Both the position numbers and the translations under genes were made by a program. The notes under the pieces were generated by a model. The model worked only from the letters and a program-made list of their open reading frames with translations. It was not told the origin of the DNA and did not search any database. From Bacillota bacterium (GTDB lineage: Bacteria > Bacillota > Clostridia > Clostridiales > Clostridiaceae), in the NCBI GenBank assembly GCA_023440105.1, contig JAEXSY010000075.1:1-8338 (forward strand): a DNA stretch of 8,338 nt. Reading direction: 5' to 3'. Positions 1 through 5,357 of the stretch are shown piece after piece. The first letter of the stretch is position 1, and each line of letters opens with the position of its first letter.

Positions 1-173
1 TCCTCTGAAAGATATTTTAAATCAAAAACCACCTGCAGGAGTCCTTCTCTATCCTTTAAATCAATAAATAACACTCCTCCTAAATCTCTTTTTGTCTGTA
101 CCCAGCCACAGGCACAAACAGTTTTCCCAATGTCCTCTTCTGTAAATAAGCCACAATACTTAGTTCTCTTCAT
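1..173 (-). CDS. aspS: Aspartyl-tRNA synthetase, N-terminal part (cut by window edge)
   Basis: Only the first 57 codons are present; the gene runs off the left edge. The product begins MKRTKYCGLFTEEDIGKTVC and continues through the family's N-terminal anticodon-binding OB-fold, with the characteristic stretches CGWVQTKRDLGG (residues 22-33) and LFIDLKDREGLLQVVF (35-50). The ATG at 171-173 is preceded at 7 bases by a strong AGGAGGGT ribosome site, so the start is firm. AspRS charges tRNA with aspartate in the cytoplasm. The gene is expressed through the T-box leader just upstream, whose specifier loop offers Glu and Asn codons rather than Asp. From this I infer a non-discriminating AspRS that also charges tRNA-Asn for later amidation by GatCAB. 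The residues that would distinguish the two AspRS types, and any gatCAB genes downstream, lie outside the window. Confidence 0.95.
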   Translation of the reverse strand, partial: MKRTKYCGLFTEEDIGKTVCACGWVQTKRDLGGVLFIDLKDREGLLQVVFDLKYLSE

Positions 174-231
174 ATTTTTCACCCTCCTAAAATAAAAGCT
201 GCCATATGTGGTGAAAATTTTATTCATAAAA

Positions 232-537
232 TAAAAAAACGCCTTTCATCCCAAAAAGGGACGAAGACGTATATCCTCCGCGGTACCACCCACATAAGCC
301 ATTAAAGGCCCTCTCACCGGTACGGTTTTATTATAAATAAAATTTATACCTGTTAGCTGTAACGCTCTAACTGCGCCCGAGTCTACTTGCCTAAAGGCTT
401 TCGGTCGGTGACTCCGAGCTGTTCTTCCGAGTAGAAATCCGTACCGCAATCTCACCATCTGCGGCTCTCTTTAACTACCATCCTACCGTACTCTTCTCAT
501 CATGGTCTTTAATGTATTCAGAATATTTAATATTTAC
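232..537 (-). promoter_or_regulatory. T-box riboswitch leader of aspS with overlapping Glu/Asn specifier
   Basis: This is a transcribed leader that senses uncharged tRNA and allows read-through into aspS. Reading the minus strand, Stem I opens with a K-turn (GAC-CAUGAU-GAG, about 507-496, against CUC-GGA-GUC, 418-410). Next come the AGUA side of the specifier loop and the conserved AGAGAG (470-465) before the apical region. The 3' side of the specifier loop is GAAGAACAG (427-419), bounded by the helix strands CUACUCG and CUC. Stem II lies around 408-373 and contains GCC-UUUA-GGC. Stem III is GUUAG/CUAAC (371-352). The T-box signature GGGTGGTACCGCGG lies at 291-278, and its GGG can pair with the CCC at 260-258 to form the antiterminator. 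The specifier contains GAA (424-422) and AAC (423-421) overlapping by two bases. The 70-residue open frame at 246-458 is a by-product of this RNA and not a gene. Confidence 0.95.
233..269 (-). terminator. Intrinsic terminator of the aspS T-box leader
   Basis: The arm CGTCTTCGTCCC (269-258) pairs with GGGATGAAAGGCG (252-240), with one bulged A and G-U pairs, around a TTTTT loop, giving 12 base pairs. Seven T residues follow (239-233). Its CCC is also the 3' strand of the T-box antiterminator, so the two structures exclude each other. This is the expected T-box switch. Confidence 0.93.
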
Positions 538-542
538 ATATT

Positions 543-570
543 ATTATACGAGCATATTTTTCTTTGTCAA
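543..570 (-). promoter_or_regulatory. Sigma-A promoter of the aspS T-box transcript
   Basis: On the minus strand a consensus -35 TTGACA (570-565) is separated by 16 bases from a consensus -10 TATAAT (548-543). Transcription would begin near 536, just before Stem I of the T-box leader. Both hexamers match the consensus exactly, which suits a strong promoter controlled downstream by attenuation. Confidence 0.85.
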
Positions 571-707
571 TACAAGTTTTGAATAAAAAAACTATAAAAT
601 ATTAATAAAGTAAAAAAGTATTTAATAAACTATAAATCTAATTTCAATTATCTACGTATTAATAGTTATAAGGACTAGTAAAAATTTATATTTAAGGGAG
701 AGATTGT

Positions 708-1289
708 GTGATTAAGATTATAAGGTTGATAGCGGTTTTTCTATTAGTCTCTTTTTTAGTAGGCTGCGTTGAAAATGGCGATATAGCCCCAGGACCTGAG
801 CCCAAGGATATAGAAAAACAAGAGAAATTATATACAAATGATGAGCAGTTAAACACTGAGGATGACCAATTGAATGCTGAGGATGAAGTAAAAGCTGATG
901 ACGAGGATTTAAATAATGAAGATGAATTAAATACTGATGATAATGAAATAAAAACACTGCTAACAGATGAATTAAAAAATGTAGAGGAGCTAGGAGTTCT
1001 ATACCCTTATTACGATAGAGAGGCATGGGGGTATATTGAGGTAAGATATAATATAGACAAAGATAAGGAGAAAATTGAAGAAATTTTTCAATCCTTAAAA
1101 GGAACTGAGGCAAATTATTATAAAAATGGGCCTGATGGAGAACCGAATAATAGTAGTCCTACTTTTATTATCAATATATATTATAGTAGTGGTAGCGTAG
1201 ATGAGATAGCATCTACAGAAACAGGAGAACATATATATAGATATACCTCCAAGAAAAATTATAGCAGTGTAGCTGGAGCAAATACTTAG
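708..1289 (+). CDS. Lipoprotein with acidic repeat linker, ended by a premature TAG
   Basis: I do not recognise the family. Translation starts at GTG 708, six bases after the ribosome site AAGGGAGA (694-701). Residues 1-19 form a lipoprotein signal peptide (positively charged MIKIIR, then a hydrophobic core). It ends in the lipobox LVGC, with Cys20 as the predicted lipidation site, so the protein should be anchored to the outer face of the membrane. Residues 44-83 are six degenerate acidic repeats, probably a flexible spacer. Residues 95-193 look like the first part of a globular domain (EVRYNIDKDKEKIEEIFQSL, then FIINIYYSSG). The frame stops at TAG 1287-1289, but the sequence continues in the same frame without another stop to 1709. 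The original protein was therefore probably about 333 residues. As it stands the product would be a 193-residue truncated lipoprotein. It is divergent from aspS, and I see no convincing promoter in 574-693. Confidence 0.7.
   Translation: MIKIIRLIAVFLLVSFLVGCVENGDIAPGPEPKDIEKQEKLYTNDEQLNTEDDQLNAEDEVKADDEDLNNEDELNTDDNEIKTLLTDELKNVEELGVLYPYYDREAWGYIEVRYNIDKDKEKIEEIFQSLKGTEANYYKNGPDGEPNNSSPTFIINIYYSSGSVDEIASTETGEHIYRYTSKKNYSSVAGANT
837..956 (+). repeat. Six tandem 6-7-residue acidic repeats in the lipoprotein
   Basis: Residues 44-83 can be read as NDEQLNT, EDDQLNA, EDEVKA, DDEDLNN, EDELNT and DDNEIKT. The motif is roughly (E/D)D(E/D)xLNx, with single-residue length variation. Of the first 37 residues 18 are Asp or Glu. 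The DNA copies (for example GAGGATGA and GAAGATGA starts) are diverged but clearly related, which points to old tandem duplication. The likely role is a charged spacer between the lipid anchor and the folded domain. Confidence 0.7.
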
Positions 1290-1709
1290 CTTCAGAAGCT
1301 ATTAGGTGATGGATCAGAGCTTTATAGTACAGAATATGAGAAGCTAGGTAAGAGTATAAAAGATATGATTGTAGCATTTCAAAATAATATAAAGAATGGT
1401 AATAAGGAAGATATAGCAAATTTAGTTACAGCCAATATTACAGAAGATGATTATGAGAATCTTAAGGAAGGTAAAATTGACCTTCATGGAACTGTAACGC
1501 ACTATCAAAATGGAGATGTTTCTATTGAGGCTACCAATAGAAAATCAAGTAAAATAGAAGGAATAAATGAGTTTATGACCTTTTACCTTGTTAATGAAGA
1601 AGGAAATATGAAGATTAATAAAATAGAATGTATAACGAGTACTATTAATTATATATTGGAATATAAAAAAATGGAACATATACCGCATACGTCTAAGTAC
1701 TCCTTTTAA
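1290..1709 (+). pseudogene. C-terminal remainder of the interrupted lipoprotein gene
   Basis: This stretch is in exactly the same frame as the lipoprotein at 708. Directly after the TAG it reads LQKLLGDGSELYSTEYEKLG and stays open to TAA 1707-1709. An ATG occurs at 1365, but it has no good ribosome site and starts inside what looks like a continuous helix (KSIKDMIVAFQNNIKNG), so I do not regard it as an independent gene. The segment IVAFQNNIKNGNKEDIANLV followed by beta-rich sequence ending FYLVNEEGNMKINKIE resembles small NTF2-like domains in other secreted proteins, but this is only an impression. Codon use and AT content match the upstream half, so the stop looks recent. Alternatives are a sequencing error or leaky read-through. 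Confidence 0.7.
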
Positions 1710-1719
1710 TATAATGAAA

Positions 1720-1755
1720 AGCCCTAAAGATTAGATGATACTAATTTTTAGGGCT
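1720..1755. terminator. Bidirectional terminator between lipoprotein and methyltransferase
   Basis: The arms AGCCCTAAAGATTAG (1720-1734) and CTAATTTTTAGGGCT (1741-1755) pair over 15 positions, with one G-U pair, around the loop ATGATA. On the minus strand the hairpin is followed by TTTTCATTAT. On the plus strand the tract is weaker (GTGTTATATTT). It lies 10 bases past each of the two convergent stop codons, so it can serve both genes. Confidence 0.88.
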
Positions 1756-1764
1756 GTGTTATAT

Positions 1765-2985
1765 TTAATTATTGTAATCCTGCTCCATTAAAAATCTATA
1801 TAAAGCGGGATAAACTCCTAAGGAGCCCATGAGGTTATGATACTCATCCATAAGCTCTGGTCTTTCCTCGGTCTTCTTTATGGCTCTGATCATTAGATTC
1901 TTTGGTGTCTCTAAGGGGGAGATATATTCCACCACGGAAACCTCGTAGCCCTTTGCTTCTAGGAGCATGGAGCGCATACCGTCTGTTAGGACATCAGACA
2001 TCCTTGCCTTAAATATGCCATGCTTTAATATTCCCTTAAAGGGCTCATAGTTATATTGGCTTAGGAGCTCTCTATGACAGCAGGGGACAGCTATTATTAC
2101 TTCTGAGTCCATTCTGATTCCTGCAGCGAGGGCCATATCCGTTGCCGTGTCGCAGGCATGGAGGGATATAATTACGTGAATTTTTTTCTTTGGCTCATAG
2201 CTGTTTATATCTAAGGCGTGAAACTCCATATTTCTGTAGCCCAGATTAGCAGCCATCTTTTTTGAAGACTCAATAACCTGAGGGGAAATGTCGATCCCTA
2301 TAAAGTGGCATTTAAGCTTCTTCACCTCTGTGAGGTAATAATTAAGGACAAAGGTTAGATAGGATTTACCACAGCCGCAGTCTAAGATATTTATTACTTG
2401 ATTTCTTGGAAGGGTATCGATAATTCCTTCTAAAAGCTCTACATAATGATCAATCTGATTGTACTTTCTTATTTTGCTATTTTTTATCTTTCCATCCTTG
2501 GACATGATACCAATTTCCTTTAATAGAGCATCAGCCTTTCCAGCCTTTATGTAATAATCTCTATTTAATAGAGTGGAAGTCTCTGAAATATGAAGCCCTG
2601 AAGTACCTTTTACAATATTTGCAGAAGGCTTTGTATCCTCTAGCTCTTCCTCCACAGAATCTTCACTGGTAGTCATCTTTACATTTTTATTATCTCCCTG
2701 GATGAGGATATTGCTTCCTCTTTCGCTATAGATAAGATTTACAGCCTCATAGTTTTCAGCTGCATCAATTATGGCTTCAAATACCTCTGAAAGGCTTAAA
2801 AGCTCTGTTCTGCCGTTAAAATTATAGCTTATCTTCCCTTCCTCATAATGGCCTCTTCCTTTAAATTCCTTAAGACCTGAAGAAAAGGTGACATTTATGC
2901 TCTTAAATATTGATTGGTTTTCTTCAAAACGGTTAGTAAGCCCCATTAAAAAAAGTCGTAGCTTTCCTATATTCTGCTTATTCAA
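1765..2985 (-). CDS. SAM-dependent methyltransferase (METTL25/GSTCD-like fold), 406 aa
   Basis: This is a class I SAM-dependent methyltransferase with an unknown substrate. The SAM-binding motif I is LDCGCGKSYL (residues 201-210). The acidic loop after beta-2 is GIDIS (230-234), a later motif is SLHACDTATD (274-283), and the signature AVPCCHREL is at 299-307. The combination CGCGKSYL, SLHACDTATD and PCCH is what I associate with the Methyltransf_32-type domain shared with METTL25 and GSTCD; this is from memory. About 130 residues precede the catalytic domain, including beta-rich sequence (30-105) and an acidic linker (106-118). They resemble nothing I recognise and may bind the substrate. The start is TTG 2985-2983, eight bases after AGGAGA (2998-2993). 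The ATG inside that ribosome site is out of frame and closes after three codons. The gene is monocistronic and convergent with the lipoprotein. Confidence 0.85.
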   Translation of the reverse strand: MNKQNIGKLRLFLMGLTNRFEENQSIFKSINVTFSSGLKEFKGRGHYEEGKISYNFNGRTELLSLSEVFEAIIDAAENYEAVNLIYSERGSNILIQGDNKNVKMTTSEDSVEEELEDTKPSANIVKGTSGLHISETSTLLNRDYYIKAGKADALLKEIGIMSKDGKIKNSKIRKYNQIDHYVELLEGIIDTLPRNQVINILDCGCGKSYLTFVLNYYLTEVKKLKCHFIGIDISPQVIESSKKMAANLGYRNMEFHALDINSYEPKKKIHVIISLHACDTATDMALAAGIRMDSEVIIAVPCCHRELLSQYNYEPFKGILKHGIFKARMSDVLTDGMRSMLLEAKGYEVSVVEYISPLETPKNLMIRAIKKTEERPELMDEYHNLMGSLGVYPALYRFLMEQDYNN

Positions 2986-3021
2986 AAAATCATCTCCTAC
3001 AAATGGTAGTTAATATAATTC

Positions 3022-3050
3022 ATATAAACATAACCAATAAAAAATATCAA
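3022..3050 (-). promoter_or_regulatory. Possible promoter of the methyltransferase gene
   Basis: On the minus strand TTGATA (3050-3045) is followed after 17 bases by TTATAT (3027-3022), with TTTATA and TATATG in overlapping registers. It sits 37 bases upstream of the TTG start and back to back with the MFS promoter. The -10 element is weak, so this is tentative. Confidence 0.35.
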
Positions 3051-3054
3051 TAGC

Positions 3055-3082
3055 TTTATATTGCAAATTAGTATGATATAAT
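3055..3082 (+). promoter_or_regulatory. Extended -10 promoter of the MFS-GNAT operon
   Basis: TATAAT at 3077-3082 is a perfect -10, and TGA just before it (3074-3076) gives the extended -10 motif TGNTATAAT. The best -35 at suitable spacing is TTTATA (3055-3060), which is weak. That is usual when an extended -10 is present. The ATG of the MFS gene is 45 bases downstream. Confidence 0.6.
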
Positions 3083-3126
3083 CAAAAAGGTAATTATTCT
3101 GTGGATAAATTTGTGGAGGTACTTAA

Positions 3127-4305
3127 ATGATACAAAAGATACGCACCCGATTCCCCGGTGCACTAATAATTTTATTTGTAGTAATGATTTTGGCTGGTAT
3201 AACGGAAAATAGTAAGGGGATATTCATCCCTGGCTTTAAAGAGTATTTTATCATTGGGGACAAGGAAATTTCATACATGATAATGGGTACCTCTTTAACC
3301 TATATGATAGCAAACTTTTTAGGAGGCTACCTTTGTGAAAGACTTGGTCAGAAACTGGTACTGACTCTTGGAGTTATAATTTTAATTCTTTCTCTGGTTA
3401 TGATGTCTATTAGTCAGAGCTTCTTAGCTTTTGCAATATGGATAGGAATAAACAGTGCTGGCCTTGGATTTGCTGGGATCGCAGGAAACACCCTGCTGCC
3501 TGTTATTGTCTTAAGCTTTCAAAGCCTTGCAATGAATCTTATGCACTTTTTTTATGGCTTTGGTTCTACCATCGGGCAGCGAAGCTTTGGCTTTTTCCTT
3601 GATAAAGGAATCAGCTGGAGACAGCTTTACTTAATCGTTGCAGTAGCAATAGGTATATTATTTTTAATTCTGTTTTTTATTTCCTTCCCTGAGGTAAAGG
3701 AAAAGAAAGCTGAAGAAAAGCTCTCTATAAAGGAGATATTTAGTAATAGGTTGATAGTTTTATATATGATTGCTCTTGGAACCTATGTGGCTGCTGAAAT
3801 ATGTACCTCTAACTGGCTGGTAAATTATTTAGCTGAGGAATATTCCCTGGGGGAAAATTCTGCTTCTGTATATCTCTCAGCCTTCTTTTTAATCTTTGCT
3901 TTAGGAAGGCTCTTCGGGGGATTTGTTGTTGAAAGATTAGGCAGCTTTAAAACGGTTATTGTTTCATTAATAATTGCTTTAGTCCTATTTACCGGAGGAT
4001 TACTACTAGGAGAAGGTGCATTGTTTTTGATTGCTCTTTCCGGCTTGTTCTTTGCCATAACCTTTCCAACAGTGATTGCAACTATACCTAAGGTTTTTCC
4101 AGTAAGCAGTGCATATATCACAGGAATAGTGGTTACCTCTACATCCTTTCAAAGCATGCTATTAAACTATGCCTTTGGTTCTGCTAATGATTATTTTGGT
4201 GCAGGAAAGGCTATATTCTTAATACCTGCAGCTTTAACAGTATCTATAATATTTAATATAATTATTTTTAAAAAGACTAAGCCACTATTGGCCAATAAGC
4301 ATTAA
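3127..4305 (+). CDS. MFS transporter, fucose-permease-like, 392 aa
   Basis: This is a membrane permease of the major facilitator superfamily with about 12 hydrophobic segments, starting with LIILFVVMILAGI (residues 13-25) and ending near 380. The cytoplasmic loop 2-3 motif is GGYLCERLGQK (66-76), and its counterpart in the second half is GGFVVERLGSFK (264-275), showing the usual internal two-fold repeat. The stretch MNLMHFFYGFGSTIG (136-150) resembles the NLLHFFFGxGAxIGP signature of FucP-type sugar permeases. Here the usual Pro after Gly is replaced by Gln-Arg (151-152). The central loop at 188-205 is strongly charged. The ATG at 3127 has a GGAGG site (3115-3119) seven bases away. It is followed after 14 bases by an acetyltransferase gene, almost certainly in the same operon. 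The substrate cannot be read from sequence; a sugar or small metabolite is as likely as a drug. Confidence 0.87.
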   Translation: MIQKIRTRFPGALIILFVVMILAGITENSKGIFIPGFKEYFIIGDKEISYMIMGTSLTYMIANFLGGYLCERLGQKLVLTLGVIILILSLVMMSISQSFLAFAIWIGINSAGLGFAGIAGNTLLPVIVLSFQSLAMNLMHFFYGFGSTIGQRSFGFFLDKGISWRQLYLIVAVAIGILFLILFFISFPEVKEKKAEEKLSIKEIFSNRLIVLYMIALGTYVAAEICTSNWLVNYLAEEYSLGENSASVYLSAFFLIFALGRLFGGFVVERLGSFKTVIVSLIIALVLFTGGLLLGEGALFLIALSGLFFAITFPTVIATIPKVFPVSSAYITGIVVTSTSFQSMLLNYAFGSANDYFGAGKAIFLIPAALTVSIIFNIIIFKKTKPLLANKH

Positions 4306-4319
4306 AGGGGTCTTTGCAA

Positions 4320-5261
4320 ATGGTTGGAAAAGTTAGTGCTCTCATAGAAGCTGTGAGAGGTAGCAGTAATGAATACATTATAAAAGATAAACTAGGGATA
4401 AATAGAGGGCGCTTTGCTATCTTTGATCTGGATAAGGAAAACAAAAGATGCTCTCTTAGGATAAACTATTATGATGAAGAAGAGTCCTTCCTCGAGGAGT
4501 CTCTTAGGATAATTTTAGCCTCTATATTTAAAGATAAAGTATACAATAAAGTTAATATCTATACCCATGAGGACTGCTGCATCAAAGCCTTTACAGCCTG
4601 TGGGCTGACACTCCAGGGAGTTTTAGAGGACAATGTTCTTTATAAAGGAAGCCTGGAAAATGAATATATCTTTGGTATCTCCATAGATAAGTATTATTCT
4701 ATGCAGCTTAAGGGGAGAGAGGTAGTTAAAGAGGATAATCAGGAGGAGTTTTATCTAAAGGTATTGACTCCTGAATATGCAGAAGAGCTTCTTAACTATT
4801 ATATAAGAAATAAAGAGCATTTAGCTCCCTTCGAACCTAAGAGGGTGAACAGCTTTTTTACCCTGGAGACTCAAAAGGAAAACTTAGCAGAAGCTTATAG
4901 AGGATATTTAAATGGAAGCTCAGTAGAATTTGGAGTATTTTTAAAGGATAAGCTCATAGGAAAAATAAAGGTATCAAGTATTGTTTATGGAGTTTTTAGA
5001 AGTGGGATAGTGGGCTATTCTATTGATAAGGACCATGAAGGCAAGGGCTATGGTAAAAGGGCCTTAAATCTTTTATGTGATTATGCTTTTTCAGAGTTGG
5101 AGCTTCATCGCCTTGAGGGGTCTACATTATTGAATAATGTTAAATCTCAAAGAGTTCTTAAGGGCTGTGGCTTTAAAGAGCTAGGTAGAAATGAACAATA
5201 CCTTCATATAGCAGGAAAGTGGCAGGATCATATAACTTTTTATAGGATTAATGAAGGATAA
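4320..5261 (+). CDS. Two-domain GNAT acetyltransferase (RimJ/RimL type C-terminus), 313 aa
   Basis: This cytoplasmic enzyme probably transfers acetyl from acetyl-CoA to an amine; the acceptor is unknown. The C-terminal domain (about 145-313) is a full RimJ/RimL-type GNAT fold. It has LTPEYAEELLNYYIRNKEHL at its start, the acetyl-CoA pyrophosphate loop in DKDHEGKGYGKRAL (236-249), LHRLEGSTLLNNVKSQRVLKGCGF (262-285) and the closing WQDHITFYRI (301-310). Residues about 25-122 read like the second half of another GNAT (FLEESLRIILASIF, then KAFTACGLTLQGVLEDNVLY) but have no QxxGxG loop, so I take them as a degenerate domain. I chose ATG 4320, nine bases after AAAGGGG (4304-4310), rather than TTG 4314, which is too close to that site. 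The ribosome site overlaps the MFS stop codon, so the two genes are likely cotranscribed. Confidence 0.88.
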   Translation: MVGKVSALIEAVRGSSNEYIIKDKLGINRGRFAIFDLDKENKRCSLRINYYDEEESFLEESLRIILASIFKDKVYNKVNIYTHEDCCIKAFTACGLTLQGVLEDNVLYKGSLENEYIFGISIDKYYSMQLKGREVVKEDNQEEFYLKVLTPEYAEELLNYYIRNKEHLAPFEPKRVNSFFTLETQKENLAEAYRGYLNGSSVEFGVFLKDKLIGKIKVSSIVYGVFRSGIVGYSIDKDHEGKGYGKRALNLLCDYAFSELELHRLEGSTLLNNVKSQRVLKGCGFKELGRNEQYLHIAGKWQDHITFYRINEG

Positions 5262-5270
5262 TAAGATAGA

Positions 5271-5314
5271 TTAAAAAGCAATTCATCATTACAATAGGAT
5301 GAATTGCTTTTTAA
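5271..5314. terminator. Perfect bidirectional terminator between GNAT and YjeM-like genes
   Basis: A 17-base perfect inverted repeat (5271-5287 and 5298-5314, core GCAATTCATC/GATGAATTGC) surrounds a 10-base loop. Flanking A and T runs put a U tract on the 3' side of the stem on each strand. It begins 9 bases after the GNAT stop and ends 43 bases short of the convergent transporter stop. Confidence 0.93.
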
Positions 5315-5357
5315 GTTATGTATACTATTTTATAATTTGTAATTCTATTTAGAATTA

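Noticed and set aside
403..405. GAC triplet (minus strand) as an Asp specifier for aspS
   Set aside because: It lies below the K-turn, in the Stem II region and outside the Stem I internal loop, so it is not in the specifier position. Another GAC at 383-381 is also outside Stem I.
246..458. 70-codon open frame on the minus strand
   Set aside because: It lies wholly inside the T-box leader RNA, including the specifier loop and T-box motif, and has no ribosome site. Its openness is incidental.
718..1113. 131-codon minus-strand open frame opposite the lipoprotein gene
   Set aside because: It is antisense to a gene with a clear signal peptide, lipobox and ribosome site. Its His- and Leu-rich translation is what the reverse of acidic-repeat codons gives.
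1365..1709. Independent small gene starting at ATG 1365
   Set aside because: It is in the same frame as the lipoprotein, has no convincing ribosome site, and coding-like sequence continues upstream of the ATG to the TAG at 1287.
3825..4121. 98-codon minus-strand open frame
   Set aside because: It is antisense to the second half of the MFS transporter, a clear membrane protein gene.
4314..4319. TTG 4314 as start of the GNAT gene
   Set aside because: It is only three bases from the ribosome site. The ATG at 4320 has normal spacing.
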